Both the position numbers and the translations under genes were made by a program. Source: Spirosoma sp. (lineage in GTDB: Bacteria > Bacteroidota > Bacteroidia > Cytophagales > Spirosomataceae). From it: a stretch of DNA of 43,399 bases. Below, piece after piece: positions 26,808-33,855 of this stretch (its first letter is position 1; each line of letters begins with the position of its first letter). Location: the NCBI GenBank assembly GCA_014377625.1, contig JACMPG010000317.1:1-43399 (forward strand). Direction: 5' to 3'. Below the pieces are notes generated by a model. It saw only the letters and a list, made by a program, of their open reading frames with translations. It did not search any database and was not told where the DNA came from.

Positions 26808-26909
26808 GGTATGTCAGGGTAAATACTTCACTTATTCCCGTCGGTGCCGAACTACGAATTTATCCTGCATCATTGGGGGTATGTCAGGGTAAATACTTCA
26901 CTTATTCCC
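26808..26909. repeat. Two 32-bp perfect direct repeats upstream of the methyltransferase gene
   Basis: GGTATGTCAGGGTAAATACT and the following 12 bases occur identically at 26808-26839 and 26878-26909, a period of 70 bp. They begin 25 bp before the methyltransferase start. They may be operators, a duplication left by a mobile element, or an edge of the inserted R-M unit. Confidence 0.85.
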
Positions 26910-26963
26910 CTCTCCAGTGTCCTAAACGATCATAGACGGGAGAAATATAAGCAGTCGTAGCCA

Positions 26964-27060
26964 CTCCGCAACTCAGTGTTGCCAGCGAATCCGGTTGTCT
27001 TCCAGCGGTATGGCAATGCCTTCGTAGAGGTGCATGATCCGGGCTGTGAAATTGCTGGTG
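26964..27060 (-). repeat. Dispersed 3'-end fragment, copy A (55-bp core 26964-27018)
   Basis: The 55-bp core starting CTCCGCAACTCAGTGTTGCC is 54/55 identical to copy B at 27937-27991. On the minus strand it reads as the last codons of a protein, FTARIMHLYEGIAIPLEDNRIRWQH-stop (quoted in parts: FTARIM, PLEDNRIRWQH). The other two copies keep the same reading despite nucleotide changes. I have a vague memory of similar endings in alpha-glucan phosphorylase-type proteins, at low confidence. Upstream on the minus strand it fuses directly to the inverted repeat at 27062-27122. Confidence 0.7.
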
Positions 27061-27061
27061 G

Positions 27062-27122
27062 GGCGGAATGCTATTTCCCAACATCTACCGGGTCTGGCGT
27101 TGTGGGGAAATAGCATTCCGCC
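27062..27122. repeat. 18-bp perfect inverted repeat (GGCGGAATGCTATTTCCC)
   Basis: GGCGGAATGCTATTTCCC at 27062-27079 and its exact complement at 27105-27122, with a 25-nt loop. It abuts copy A of the 3'-end fragment. It looks like a palindromic intergenic element or the tip of a decayed insertion. Confidence 0.85.
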
Positions 27123-27215
27123 TGCCCGAAGTTGCACTGAAGTCAAATTGAAAAACAACTGATTAACCCGTGTTTGTCAGTACCGTTCGCGCCAAACCTA
27201 TGATGGGCGTTCGTG

Positions 27216-27629
27216 CTAAGCGGTGGCAAGATAGTCTCCAATGGTTAGTATCTGAATATCACCAAAAGGATGTAAAACCAGTAAGTCCCGGTCACCGGTC
27301 AGGATATGAGTCGCTGCGCCGTCAACCGCGAGCGAGAGAATAAAGTTGTCTTTAGCGTCCCGGCAAGCATCAGTTGTAGAACTGACCGTTACAAATACAG
27401 CCTTCTATCTCAAGCTGGCCAATAAGTCCGTGAGGGCGGTAAGGGCAAAATATTTCCTGAATTTCGGTCGCTCGGCCACTGCCACCATCTCATCCAACAG
27501 TTCCTGACTTACTAATAAGGTCAGCCTGTCCAGAGCGAAAAGCTGATCCATCCGCTCATAGTTTTTGGTCAGCAGAAAGCTGATCCACAGGTAGGTATCA
27601 ATAACAACGTTATGCTTTATTGCGGGCAT
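27216..27629 (-). pseudogene. PIN-domain (VapC-like) toxin with in-frame amber stop
   Basis: The frame starts at ATG 27629 (MPAIKHNVVIDTYLWISFLL) and runs 74 codons to TAG at 27405-27407. It continues in the same frame through TDACRDAKDNFILSLAVDGAATHILTGDRDLLVLHPFG to TAG at 27216-27218. Read through the amber codon, the 137-residue product is a complete PIN domain with D11, the acidic residues of the helical part, D in CRDAKDN and D in GDRDLL. A single base change (for example GAG to TAG) explains the break. The usual DTN after the first strand is DTY here. It overlaps the antitoxin by 20 bp. The toxin is probably dead unless suppressed. Confidence 0.85.
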
Positions 27630-27834
27630 AGCGTTCGGATCGGACTGCTTCTACTTCCTGAGTTATCTCGTCAAGCGATGGCGGGTTGTCAGCCGCTTTT
27701 GCCCGCAGGCGCTCAACCACTTGCAAAAAAGGGTCCGTACTGGTTTGCTTCAGCGCGATAAGGTCCATATCGGCCAGGTCTTTGAGCAGCCGGTCAGCCT
27801 TTGGATTTAATATCTCCACCTGGTAGGTCATCAT
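27610..27834 (-). CDS. Antitoxin of the PIN-domain toxin
   Basis: About 74 residues from ATG 27834 or 27831 (MTYQVEILNPKADRLLKDLADMDLIALKQ). The listed TTG start at 27840 lies inside a TAAATTTG promoter-like element and is less likely. The short beta strand (TYQVEILNPKA) plus helices (ADRLLKDLADMDLIAL, LDEITQEVEAVRSERYARNKA) is the pattern of small antitoxins that precede COG-type PIN toxins. It would bind and neutralise the toxin by its C-terminal helix and repress the operon. It is intact while the toxin is interrupted. It lies between the two 55-bp direct repeats A and B. Confidence 0.72.
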   Translation of the reverse strand: MMTYQVEILNPKADRLLKDLADMDLIALKQTSTDPFLQVVERLRAKAADNPPSLDEITQEVEAVRSERYARNKA

Positions 27835-27936
27835 GTCCAAATTTACAGAAGTTTACTCAGTTTTGGTCACTTCGCCTGACGCTCAATGTTCGAGGCCTGG
27901 CGAAGTGTGGGTTGTACTGTCTGGCTGGCCCAACAA

Positions 27937-28030
27937 CTCCGCAACTCAGTGTTGCCAGCGAATCCGGTTGTCTTCCAGCGGTACGGCAATGTCTTCCTGG
28001 TGGAGCATGGTCCGATGTCGAGTCCGAACC
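27937..28030 (-). repeat. Dispersed 3'-end fragment, copy B (55-bp core 27937-27991)
   Basis: Same orientation as copy A, 973 bp away, one mismatch in 55 bp. The reading on minus continues the same peptide (MLHQEDIAVPLEDNRIRWQH) with mainly synonymous or conservative change. A and B bracket the toxin/antitoxin pair as direct repeats. The rest of the gap 27835-28218 contains only a short TTCGCC...GGCGAA inverted motif at about 27870-27905 and no gene. Confidence 0.75.
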
Positions 28031-28218
28031 GCTGCTGATGCCTACAGATAGCGGAGGGTACATTATCCAGTCCTGCTTCTGCAACCACGTTTGTTATGCG
28101 CTTTTTTTACGTTTCAGTATGTTTACAATCCGATTGTATACGATTTCCGATAGATTTCATTTGCGTAACTATTTAGGTCGCCCAAGCGAAGCTACCGCTC
28201 AGAACGCTGGTGAGTTGC

Positions 28219-28521
28219 TCAACTACGTTCAGCCTGTTCTTTCTCATGGTGGAGATAAAACCCGAAATACGGGCATAGTAAGCTGCTCATATATGCAATC
28301 CGCCAGTGTTGCTGATCGGCCAGCGCGAGGGGACCACAGCGGGTAGCCTGGTAAGCGCGTAATAAATAAGCGTGCACCGCCTTGGCCCATCGGCTGCCCC
28401 GCTCAATCTGGGCGGTGAGTTCCCGCAACAAATGCGCCCCGCACAGACTGTGTCGGCCCTGGCCAGCCGAAAAATACGACGACCAGCAGTCATGGACGTT
28501 CAGGTAGACTACCTCACTCGG
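28219..28521 (-). pseudogene. IS66-family transposase remnant
   Basis: An open fragment of about 100 codons reading EVVYLNVHDCWSSYFSAGQGRH, SLCGAHLLRELTAQIERGSRWAKAVHAYLL and LADQQHWRIAYMSSLL. VHDCWSSYF and LCGAHLLREL are typical of the central catalytic part of IS66 transposases. It starts after a stop codon and lacks the N-terminal half, the C-terminal part, the TnpA/TnpB genes and visible terminal repeats. It is a dead fragment just downstream of the big histidine kinase gene. Confidence 0.8.
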
Positions 28522-28546
28522 TCAGAATTAGCTACGTAGCCACCCA

Positions 28547-31500
28547 TCAGGCAGCCGGCAGGTACACATCAAACCGTGCGCCTTTGTTTAGCTCACCGGT
28601 AGCCGTAATAAAGCCGTTATGATTGGCAACGATTTTCTGCACAGTGGCTAACCCAATGCCGGTGCCGGTGTATTGTATTTTGCTGTGCAGACGCTGGAAA
28701 ACCTCAAATATCTTTTCGCTGTATTTAGCATCAAAGCCAATGCCGTTGTCCGTGATGGTCAGGTGGTAATAGACTTTTTCGGGCAACAGCGTTCCGTTCG
28801 CGAATTTACCCCCGGTTGTCAGTACACTCGTTATCGTGATATGAGGGGGTACGTCAGGATTGGAAAATTTAAGCGCGTTGCCAATCAGGTTTTGTAGCAG
28901 CTGGCGAAACTGAAACACAATGACAGGGGCGGTGCCGAGTCCGGTCGCGTCGATAGTGGCGTGTTTTTCGGCGATGGGTTCGCTTAGTTCGCTGACGACT
29001 TCCTGAACCAGCCCGCTCAGGTCGGTGATCTCAAATATTCGTTCTTCGGTGCTCAATTGGGAGAAAGCCAGCAAATCATGAATCAGTTGCTGCATTCGTC
29101 CGGCGGCTTTTTGGATGCGCCCGAAATAATCCCTGCCGCTGTCGGTCAGGGTTTGATGTTCTTTATCGAGGATGCGACTGGCTAAGGTTTGTATTTTGCG
29201 GAGCGGCTCCTGTAAATCGTGGCTCGATACGTAGGTGAAGGCTTCCAGCTCTTTATTCACCTGTTGCAGGGTTTCATTAGCTTTCTGTAAGTCCTGAGTT
29301 CGCTTCATCACGGCTATTTCCAGGGCTTCCTGTTGGGCTTTCTGCTCCTGAATTTCGGTGTCGGTGCTGATCCACAGGGTTTGTTGATCGTATGCGTTTT
29401 TTTGCGAGATAGCCCGGCTGAGGTGCCACTTATACCCCCCGTTCCGGTCCAGAAACCGGTGTTCCGTCTCGAGTTCTGTACCGGTGCTAATGGAATGTTG
29501 CCAGCGCTTTCTGGTTTCTTCCAAATCGTCGGGATGAATAATTTTTTCCCAGCCCCAGTCTTTCAGGTCTTCAAACGAAAGGCCGGTGTAGTTAAACCAG
29601 GTTTTATTGAAATAAGTGACGTTGCCGTAGGCATCGGCGGCCCACACTTTCTCCGGCATGGCATTGGCGATAAATTCAACGCGCTCCTGCGCCTGCCGTT
29701 CAACTCGCCGGGCTTTGGTGGCTAACGTTATATCCTCAATCGAAAGCAGAATTAACCGTTCAATATTGGTTTCGCTTCGAATTTCACGGGCATTCAACAG
29801 CATGACCCGCTCCTCAATGACTGGAAACGTATGGGTCATTTCAAAATCCGTAATCGTCGATTTTTCGGGCAGTATTTTTTCAAGCAGTACGCGCAGCTCG
29901 GCTATATTCCATTGGGCATTACCCAGTTCGTACAGGAAAGCCCCTTCGGTTTCGCCTTCCCTGACCTTGAAGGTTGTGTAAAAAGCCGCGTTCGCCGTTT
30001 TAATCCGCAGGGTAGCATCCAGCACCAGGAATGGCCCCCGCATGGTCGCAATAATGGCTTCGGCATAATTGCGGGCCGCTATTACCTGCTGATTCAACCC
30101 AGTGATTTCCTGATTGACCACCGTCAGTTCTTCATTGGTGCTTTGCAGCTCTTCTTTGCCCGTTTCCAGTTCTTCGTTCAGGCTCTGCAATTCTTCGCTG
30201 CCGCTCAGCAGCTCTTCGTTGGCACTTTGCAGTTCTTCATTGACGGCCTCCTGATCCTGGGTGATGCCGCGCATGTCTTCACGGGTCTGGGCCAGGTCCC
30301 GCTCCAACTGGGCGATCCGCAGGTCTTTGTCGTCTTTTTTCGGCTTTGTTTTGGCTTTCTGCGGGTCACTGTCGGCGGGGATGGTAGTGGGTAGAGCCGG
30401 GTGAAACAGAATCAGGTAATGCGGGTCAACCATATTGGGCAGCGGCAGGGCTTCGATGGAAATGGTCTCTAAGCTGCCGTTGACCTCCAGGGGAATATGG
30501 TCCTTGATAACCGTTACCTGCTCTTTTCTGACCTTATGCAGCAGGTTACGCAGTTCAAACGCCAGCCCGTGCTTGGCCAGGAGTAATACATTATGGGTGG
30601 GCTTGCCGGATGCCTGGGCTAAATAAGGCGCAGTGATGCCCCGAAAATGCACAATGTCCAGAGCCTCGTTGACCACTACACCCGCTGGTGAGTAATGGCT
30701 GAGAATCAACTCATCGGCTATTTTTTGAAAGTCCGTACGCAAGGTTTCGGTGGTGGGCGTAGCCCGGTTGATCGGTGGCTTGCTGCGCTGAACGGACTCG
30801 GACATAAACCGGCTGAGGCCATCCTTGCGGGTGAATAATTTACTGGTCTTAGCGGCAAGCACGAACAGGTCAGGTACATTGCCGACGGTTTCTGATTTAC
30901 CCAGCAGTAAAAAGCCAGTTGGGTTTAAGGCATAATGGAACGTGGTAAATGCCTTTTTTTGCAGGTAGGGTTCCAGATAAATCAGCACGTTGCGGCAACT
31001 GATAAAATCGAGTTTACCAAAGGGCGGGTCTTTCAGGAAATTGTGTACGGCAAACACGCACATATCCCGGATGGATTTATTGATCTGGTAGCTGCCATTG
31101 CTCCTGGTAAAGAATTCCTGCAGCCGTTGGGGCGATACGGCCTCGACTTCGTTTTTTGCATAGATACCCGTGCGGGCTTTGGCAATGGCGGGTTCGCTTA
31201 AATCGCTGGCAAAAATTTGCACCCGTTCCGGCGGCTGATTGCCTAAGAATTCTTTCAGGCACATCGCAATGGAGTACGCTTCCTGACCCGTGCTACACCC
31301 CGCCACCCAAATCCGGATGGGTTCTCCGGCGGGTTTATTTTTCAGGATGAGCGGAAAAACCGTTTCACATAAATTGTCGAATACGGGGTGGTCCCGAAAA
31401 AATGACGTGACGGGAATCAGCAGGTCCTGGTATAAAACATCCTGCTCTGGTTTATGATCCCGCAGATAGGTGAGATAGTCCGCAGGATTCTCGGTTTTGG

Positions 31501-32251
31501 TAATGGCCATTCGGCGCAGGATTCGCCGGCGAATGGTGGTTTGTTTGTAATAGGTAAAATCGGTTCCCTTCCGAACGCGCAGCACCGACAGAATTTGCTT
31601 GAACACGTCCTTTTCCGGCTCCGGTGCATCAGGATCGTCCCCGCCGTCTTCGTTCAGCATACGGATGACCTCGACCAGTTTTTTGGGTATCTCCTCGGGC
31701 GGCAACACAAAATCAACCACCCCCGCCTGTACCGCACTGTTGGGCATCCCATCGTGAGCAGCCGAGGCTTCGTCCTGGGCAAAGGTGATACCCTCATTCT
31801 CTTTGATGGCTTTTAAGCCCTTGGTACCATCACTGCCCGTACCGGACAGGACCACACCAATGGCGTGGCTTTGATGGATTTCGGCCAGCGAGGTAAAAAA
31901 AAGATCGATGGGCAGGTTGAGTTCCTTTTTGTCGGTGCCTCGGGGGCTTAGTTGCAGCACACCGTCGTTAGCCACCAGCATTTTATTACTGGGTAAGACG
32001 TAAATATGGTCCGGCTCTATTTTAACGTCATCCTGTATTTCCAGCACCGGAATATCCGTAACTTTTTGCAGCAGTTCGGGTAACAGGCTTTCGTGGGTGG
32101 GGGCCAGGTGCTGCACCAGCACAAATGCCATGCCTGATTTTTGGGGAATGGCCCGGAGCAGCTTCCGAAAAGCGTCCAGCCCACCCGCTGATGCGCCAAT
32201 CCCAATAACCGGAAACAGGTTTTTGGAAAGAATTTTTTCGTCTGCTTTCAT
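28547..32251 (-). CDS. CheB-CheR-PAS hybrid histidine kinase
   Basis: 1234 residues. CheB methylesterase domain at about 14-200 with all catalytic residues (GASAGG S21, VQHLAPTHES H48, SGTGSDGTKG D141). CheR methyltransferase domain at about 215-480 (RIRRRILRRMA-like start, IRIWVAGCSTGQEAYSIAM SAM loop, SCRNVLIYLEPYLQKK). A long coiled coil at about 640-735 contains LQSANEELLSGSEELQSLNEE-type repeats. Then come PAS domains (about 740-1000; MPEKVWAADAYGNVTYFNKTW), HisKA with FTYVSSHDLQEPLRK and HATPase (NLIGNALKFSN, ITDNGIGFD, GTGIGLA). No transmembrane segments. This architecture is a widespread Bacteroidota sensor. Whether it methylates a partner is unknown, as no chemoreceptor gene is nearby. 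The response regulator gene lies 18 bp upstream in the same operon. Confidence 0.93.
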   Translation of the reverse strand: MKADEKILSKNLFPVIGIGASAGGLDAFRKLLRAIPQKSGMAFVLVQHLAPTHESLLPELLQKVTDIPVLEIQDDVKIEPDHIYVLPSNKMLVANDGVLQLSPRGTDKKELNLPIDLFFTSLAEIHQSHAIGVVLSGTGSDGTKGLKAIKENEGITFAQDEASAAHDGMPNSAVQAGVVDFVLPPEEIPKKLVEVIRMLNEDGGDDPDAPEPEKDVFKQILSVLRVRKGTDFTYYKQTTIRRRILRRMAITKTENPADYLTYLRDHKPEQDVLYQDLLIPVTSFFRDHPVFDNLCETVFPLILKNKPAGEPIRIWVAGCSTGQEAYSIAMCLKEFLGNQPPERVQIFASDLSEPAIAKARTGIYAKNEVEAVSPQRLQEFFTRSNGSYQINKSIRDMCVFAVHNFLKDPPFGKLDFISCRNVLIYLEPYLQKKAFTTFHYALNPTGFLLLGKSETVGNVPDLFVLAAKTSKLFTRKDGLSRFMSESVQRSKPPINRATPTTETLRTDFQKIADELILSHYSPAGVVVNEALDIVHFRGITAPYLAQASGKPTHNVLLLAKHGLAFELRNLLHKVRKEQVTVIKDHIPLEVNGSLETISIEALPLPNMVDPHYLILFHPALPTTIPADSDPQKAKTKPKKDDKDLRIAQLERDLAQTREDMRGITQDQEAVNEELQSANEELLSGSEELQSLNEELETGKEELQSTNEELTVVNQEITGLNQQVIAARNYAEAIIATMRGPFLVLDATLRIKTANAAFYTTFKVREGETEGAFLYELGNAQWNIAELRVLLEKILPEKSTITDFEMTHTFPVIEERVMLLNAREIRSETNIERLILLSIEDITLATKARRVERQAQERVEFIANAMPEKVWAADAYGNVTYFNKTWFNYTGLSFEDLKDWGWEKIIHPDDLEETRKRWQHSISTGTELETEHRFLDRNGGYKWHLSRAISQKNAYDQQTLWISTDTEIQEQKAQQEALEIAVMKRTQDLQKANETLQQVNKELEAFTYVSSHDLQEPLRKIQTLASRILDKEHQTLTDSGRDYFGRIQKAAGRMQQLIHDLLAFSQLSTEERIFEITDLSGLVQEVVSELSEPIAEKHATIDATGLGTAPVIVFQFRQLLQNLIGNALKFSNPDVPPHITITSVLTTGGKFANGTLLPEKVYYHLTITDNGIGFDAKYSEKIFEVFQRLHSKIQYTGTGIGLATVQKIVANHNGFITATGELNKGARFDVYLPAA

Positions 32252-32269
32252 GATGAAATTAGGGTTAGG

Positions 32270-32710
32270 TTACTCCCTACGAACAACGGCCTCTGTTGCC
32301 GATGGTACACCATTCTCCGGCGTTAGCAACAAAAGTGCCTGCTGAATAACGTGTTTGAGTTGCGAAAAATCAGCCGGTTTGCGGATGCAGGTTATAGCTC
32401 CTTTTTTGTGAAGCCGGTCGGCCATATCTTTCTCGAAGGAAGTCGAGAGGATAATGACCGGAATCTGCTGTAGCCGCTGATCGGCTTTTATTTCTACCAA
32501 ACATTCGTAGCCGCCTTTGCGGGGCATATTGAGGTCCAGAAACAGGGCATCGGGCAGTAGACCGGTGTTGGTTGTGAACCAGTGCATGAGTTGCTCCCCG
32601 TTTTCTACGGTGGTCAGGTGCGTGGCAATAGGCAACTCGGCCAGGGCTTGTTTAAAAAAGAGACAATCATCGTCGTCGTCATCGGCAAGTAGCAGTTGAA
32701 GAGGCATCAT
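32270..32710 (-). CDS. Single-domain response regulator (Rcp1-like)
   Basis: 146 residues, only a receiver domain. Acidic pocket LLLADDDDDDCLFFKQAL, phosphoacceptor D59 in ALFLDLNMPRKGGYECL, conserved Thr/Ser in VIILSTSFEKD and Lys in CIRKPADFSQL. No output domain, so it works by protein contacts. It is transcribed first and is separated by 18 bp from the CheB-CheR-PAS kinase, its likely phosphodonor. The C-terminal tail (LLTPENGVPSATEAVVRRE) is variable. Confidence 0.92.
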   Translation of the reverse strand: MMPLQLLLADDDDDDCLFFKQALAELPIATHLTTVENGEQLMHWFTTNTGLLPDALFLDLNMPRKGGYECLVEIKADQRLQQIPVIILSTSFEKDMADRLHKKGAITCIRKPADFSQLKHVIQQALLLLTPENGVPSATEAVVRRE

Positions 32711-32867
32711 CTTGGTTGGAATTGTTGAAACCTTAGTCGAAATCCCAAACCCATGTTCATTTTGAACAGGGCCGCCTGTGCGGTGCGAACGTTGACTGGT
32801 AGTGGGGCGGGAACCATGGGGTGTAATATACGGAGTTATGGCTAAATATTGACTTTGTTACCCCTAA

Positions 32868-32960
32868 CCGCATCAACGCTGCCAGCGAATCCGGCTGTCT
32901 TCCGACGACACGACTACGCCTTTGCAGGCAGGATACGGGCGGTGAAATCGCCAGCCGGAG
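32868..32960 (-). repeat. Dispersed 3'-end fragment, copy C (diverged, frameshifted)
   Basis: The plus strand shares TGCCAGCGAATCCGG-TGTCTTCC with copies A and B. The minus strand reads GDFTARILPAK, a one-base frame slip, then VVVSSEDSRIRWQR-stop, aligning with ...FTARI...PLEDNRIRWQH-stop of copy A. It supports a coding origin for this repeat family. The surrounding gap 32711-33020 shows no intact gene. Confidence 0.65.
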
Positions 32961-33020
32961 ATCCATCAGGACAACCTCCACCAAGAAGAGACTCCCTCAC
33001 TCGGCCAGAATACTTTATAA

Positions 33021-33239
33021 CTCCTGAGACAGGATACCATCAAAATACCGTCTTTTTACAGGCCACACCTGGTTAAACTGCTCGAAGCCGGTAGCATTCC
33101 CTTCAAGAAGGTGGGTACTCACCGGCGAATTTTGGTGGAAGACGTACTACAGTATCAGGACCGACAGAAAGAAGTCCGAAACGAGCAATTACAGTTTCTG
33201 ACCGGGCAGGCTCAGGATCTCAATCTGGGCTACGAATGA
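33021..33239 (+). pseudogene. 5'-truncated excisionase/HTH-like antitoxin
   Basis: From about 33057 the frame reads RPHLVKLLEAGSIPFKKVGTHRRILVEDVLQY and ends QFLTGQAQDLNLGYE-stop at 33237-33239. RPHLVKLLEAG...VGTHRR is the second part of the excisionase-type HTH found in antitoxins that precede PIN toxins. The first HTH helix and any start codon are lost; the upstream 12 codons (LLRQDTIKIPSFY) are unrelated and follow a TAA. Its stop overlaps the next ATG (ATGA). Confidence 0.75.
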
Positions 33240-33290
33240 TTCCGTTGGTAAGGCAGGTTGCTCTCCTGAATGCCTGTGTGCTGTATGCGG
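33236..33290 (+). pseudogene. N-terminal fragment of a PIN-domain toxin
   Basis: ATG 33236 overlaps the antitoxin-like stop codon. MIPLVRQVALLNACVLYAD matches the first strand of the PIN family paired with excisionase-like antitoxins (usually LLDACVLYP; D is N here). Family resemblance ends after about 18 codons and sequence passes into an IS30 remnant in reverse orientation. Confidence 0.6.
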
Positions 33291-33465
33291 ATACGTCGCT
33301 CGGACGGACGATACGAATCGGACAACTCCTGGGAATATACTCCCGGATCAGTCCGTTGGTATTCTCATTGAGTCCACGCTCCCAAACGTGATACGGATGA
33401 GCGAAATACGTGCCGTTGCGGTCAGTGGTTTGTAGGTTGCCCTTGTTTTGCCTGGTTTCGTCACC
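33291..33465 (-). pseudogene. IS30-family transposase remnant
   Basis: On the minus strand, after a TGA at 33466-33468, the frame reads TTDRNGTYFAHPYHVWERG and LNENTNGLIREYIPR. YFAHPY..WERG.NENTNGLIR.Y.P is the highly conserved end of the IS30 DDE domain with its final Glu. Upstream and downstream parts are gone and no terminal repeats were found. It abuts the PIN toxin fragment, as if the insertion and later deletions destroyed that gene. Confidence 0.82.
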
Positions 33466-33468
33466 TCA

Positions 33469-33855
33469 AAACTATCGCACCGGCGCACCGGGGTAATCTA
33501 CTGAGCGGCTGATTTTTGTTTGTTCAGTCAGCCCATGGCAACCGCTGAAATAGACAAAATTGGGGAAAAGGTTGTATGCACTGGAAAAGCGAATTCAGGT
33601 CATCTTAGAGAGAAAGTAATTTTTCATTGGCGTTCTGATTAATTAACTCTACCTGAATTGAGGACTATCACAAATGGATGACCACGGTTAAATAACCATT
33701 AAAAATTGTAAACTTACCCCCGTAGTTCCTTAATATTAGGAATATATTTGCTCCTTATACCGTCGCGTTTTCGGACAGGGTGTAGAATGATTACCTTGAT
33801 GCATAATTTTTTTCCTTAACAATTAATTTCAACCAGTTAACCGATTAAAAATTGT
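33469..33855 (+). promoter_or_regulatory. Gene-free upstream region of the SusC gene with a TATATTTG element
   Basis: No gene is seen. AT-rich sequence precedes the susC start. TATATTTG at 33743-33750 fits the -7 consensus and would give a leader of about 100 nt, but no TTG lies at the normal -33 distance. The remainder (33469-33660) holds a small CCGGCGCACCGG palindrome and otherwise nothing I recognise. Confidence 0.35.

Noticed and set aside
26808-26909. CRISPR array
   Set aside because: Only two repeats of 32 bp with one 38-bp spacer and no cas genes; it does not qualify.
26902-27158. Two overlapping 60-residue minus ORFs as real small genes
   Set aside because: Their N-terminal parts come from the 27062-27122 inverted repeat and only the end matches the dispersed 3'-end fragment, so they are composite readings.
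28505-28525. Short match with 32990-33010 (CTCACTCGG-CAGAAT)
   Set aside because: Only about 17 bp with one mismatch; too short to claim a repeat by itself, though both lie at remnant edges.
29831-30394. 187-residue plus-strand ORF with repeated LQFF phrases
   Set aside because: Mirror of the coiled-coil Glu-rich repeats of the CheB-CheR-PAS kinase.
32849-33076. 75-residue plus-strand ORF
   Set aside because: Spans copy C of the gene-end repeat and runs out of frame into the antitoxin fragment; it is a chance reading of mosaic remnants.
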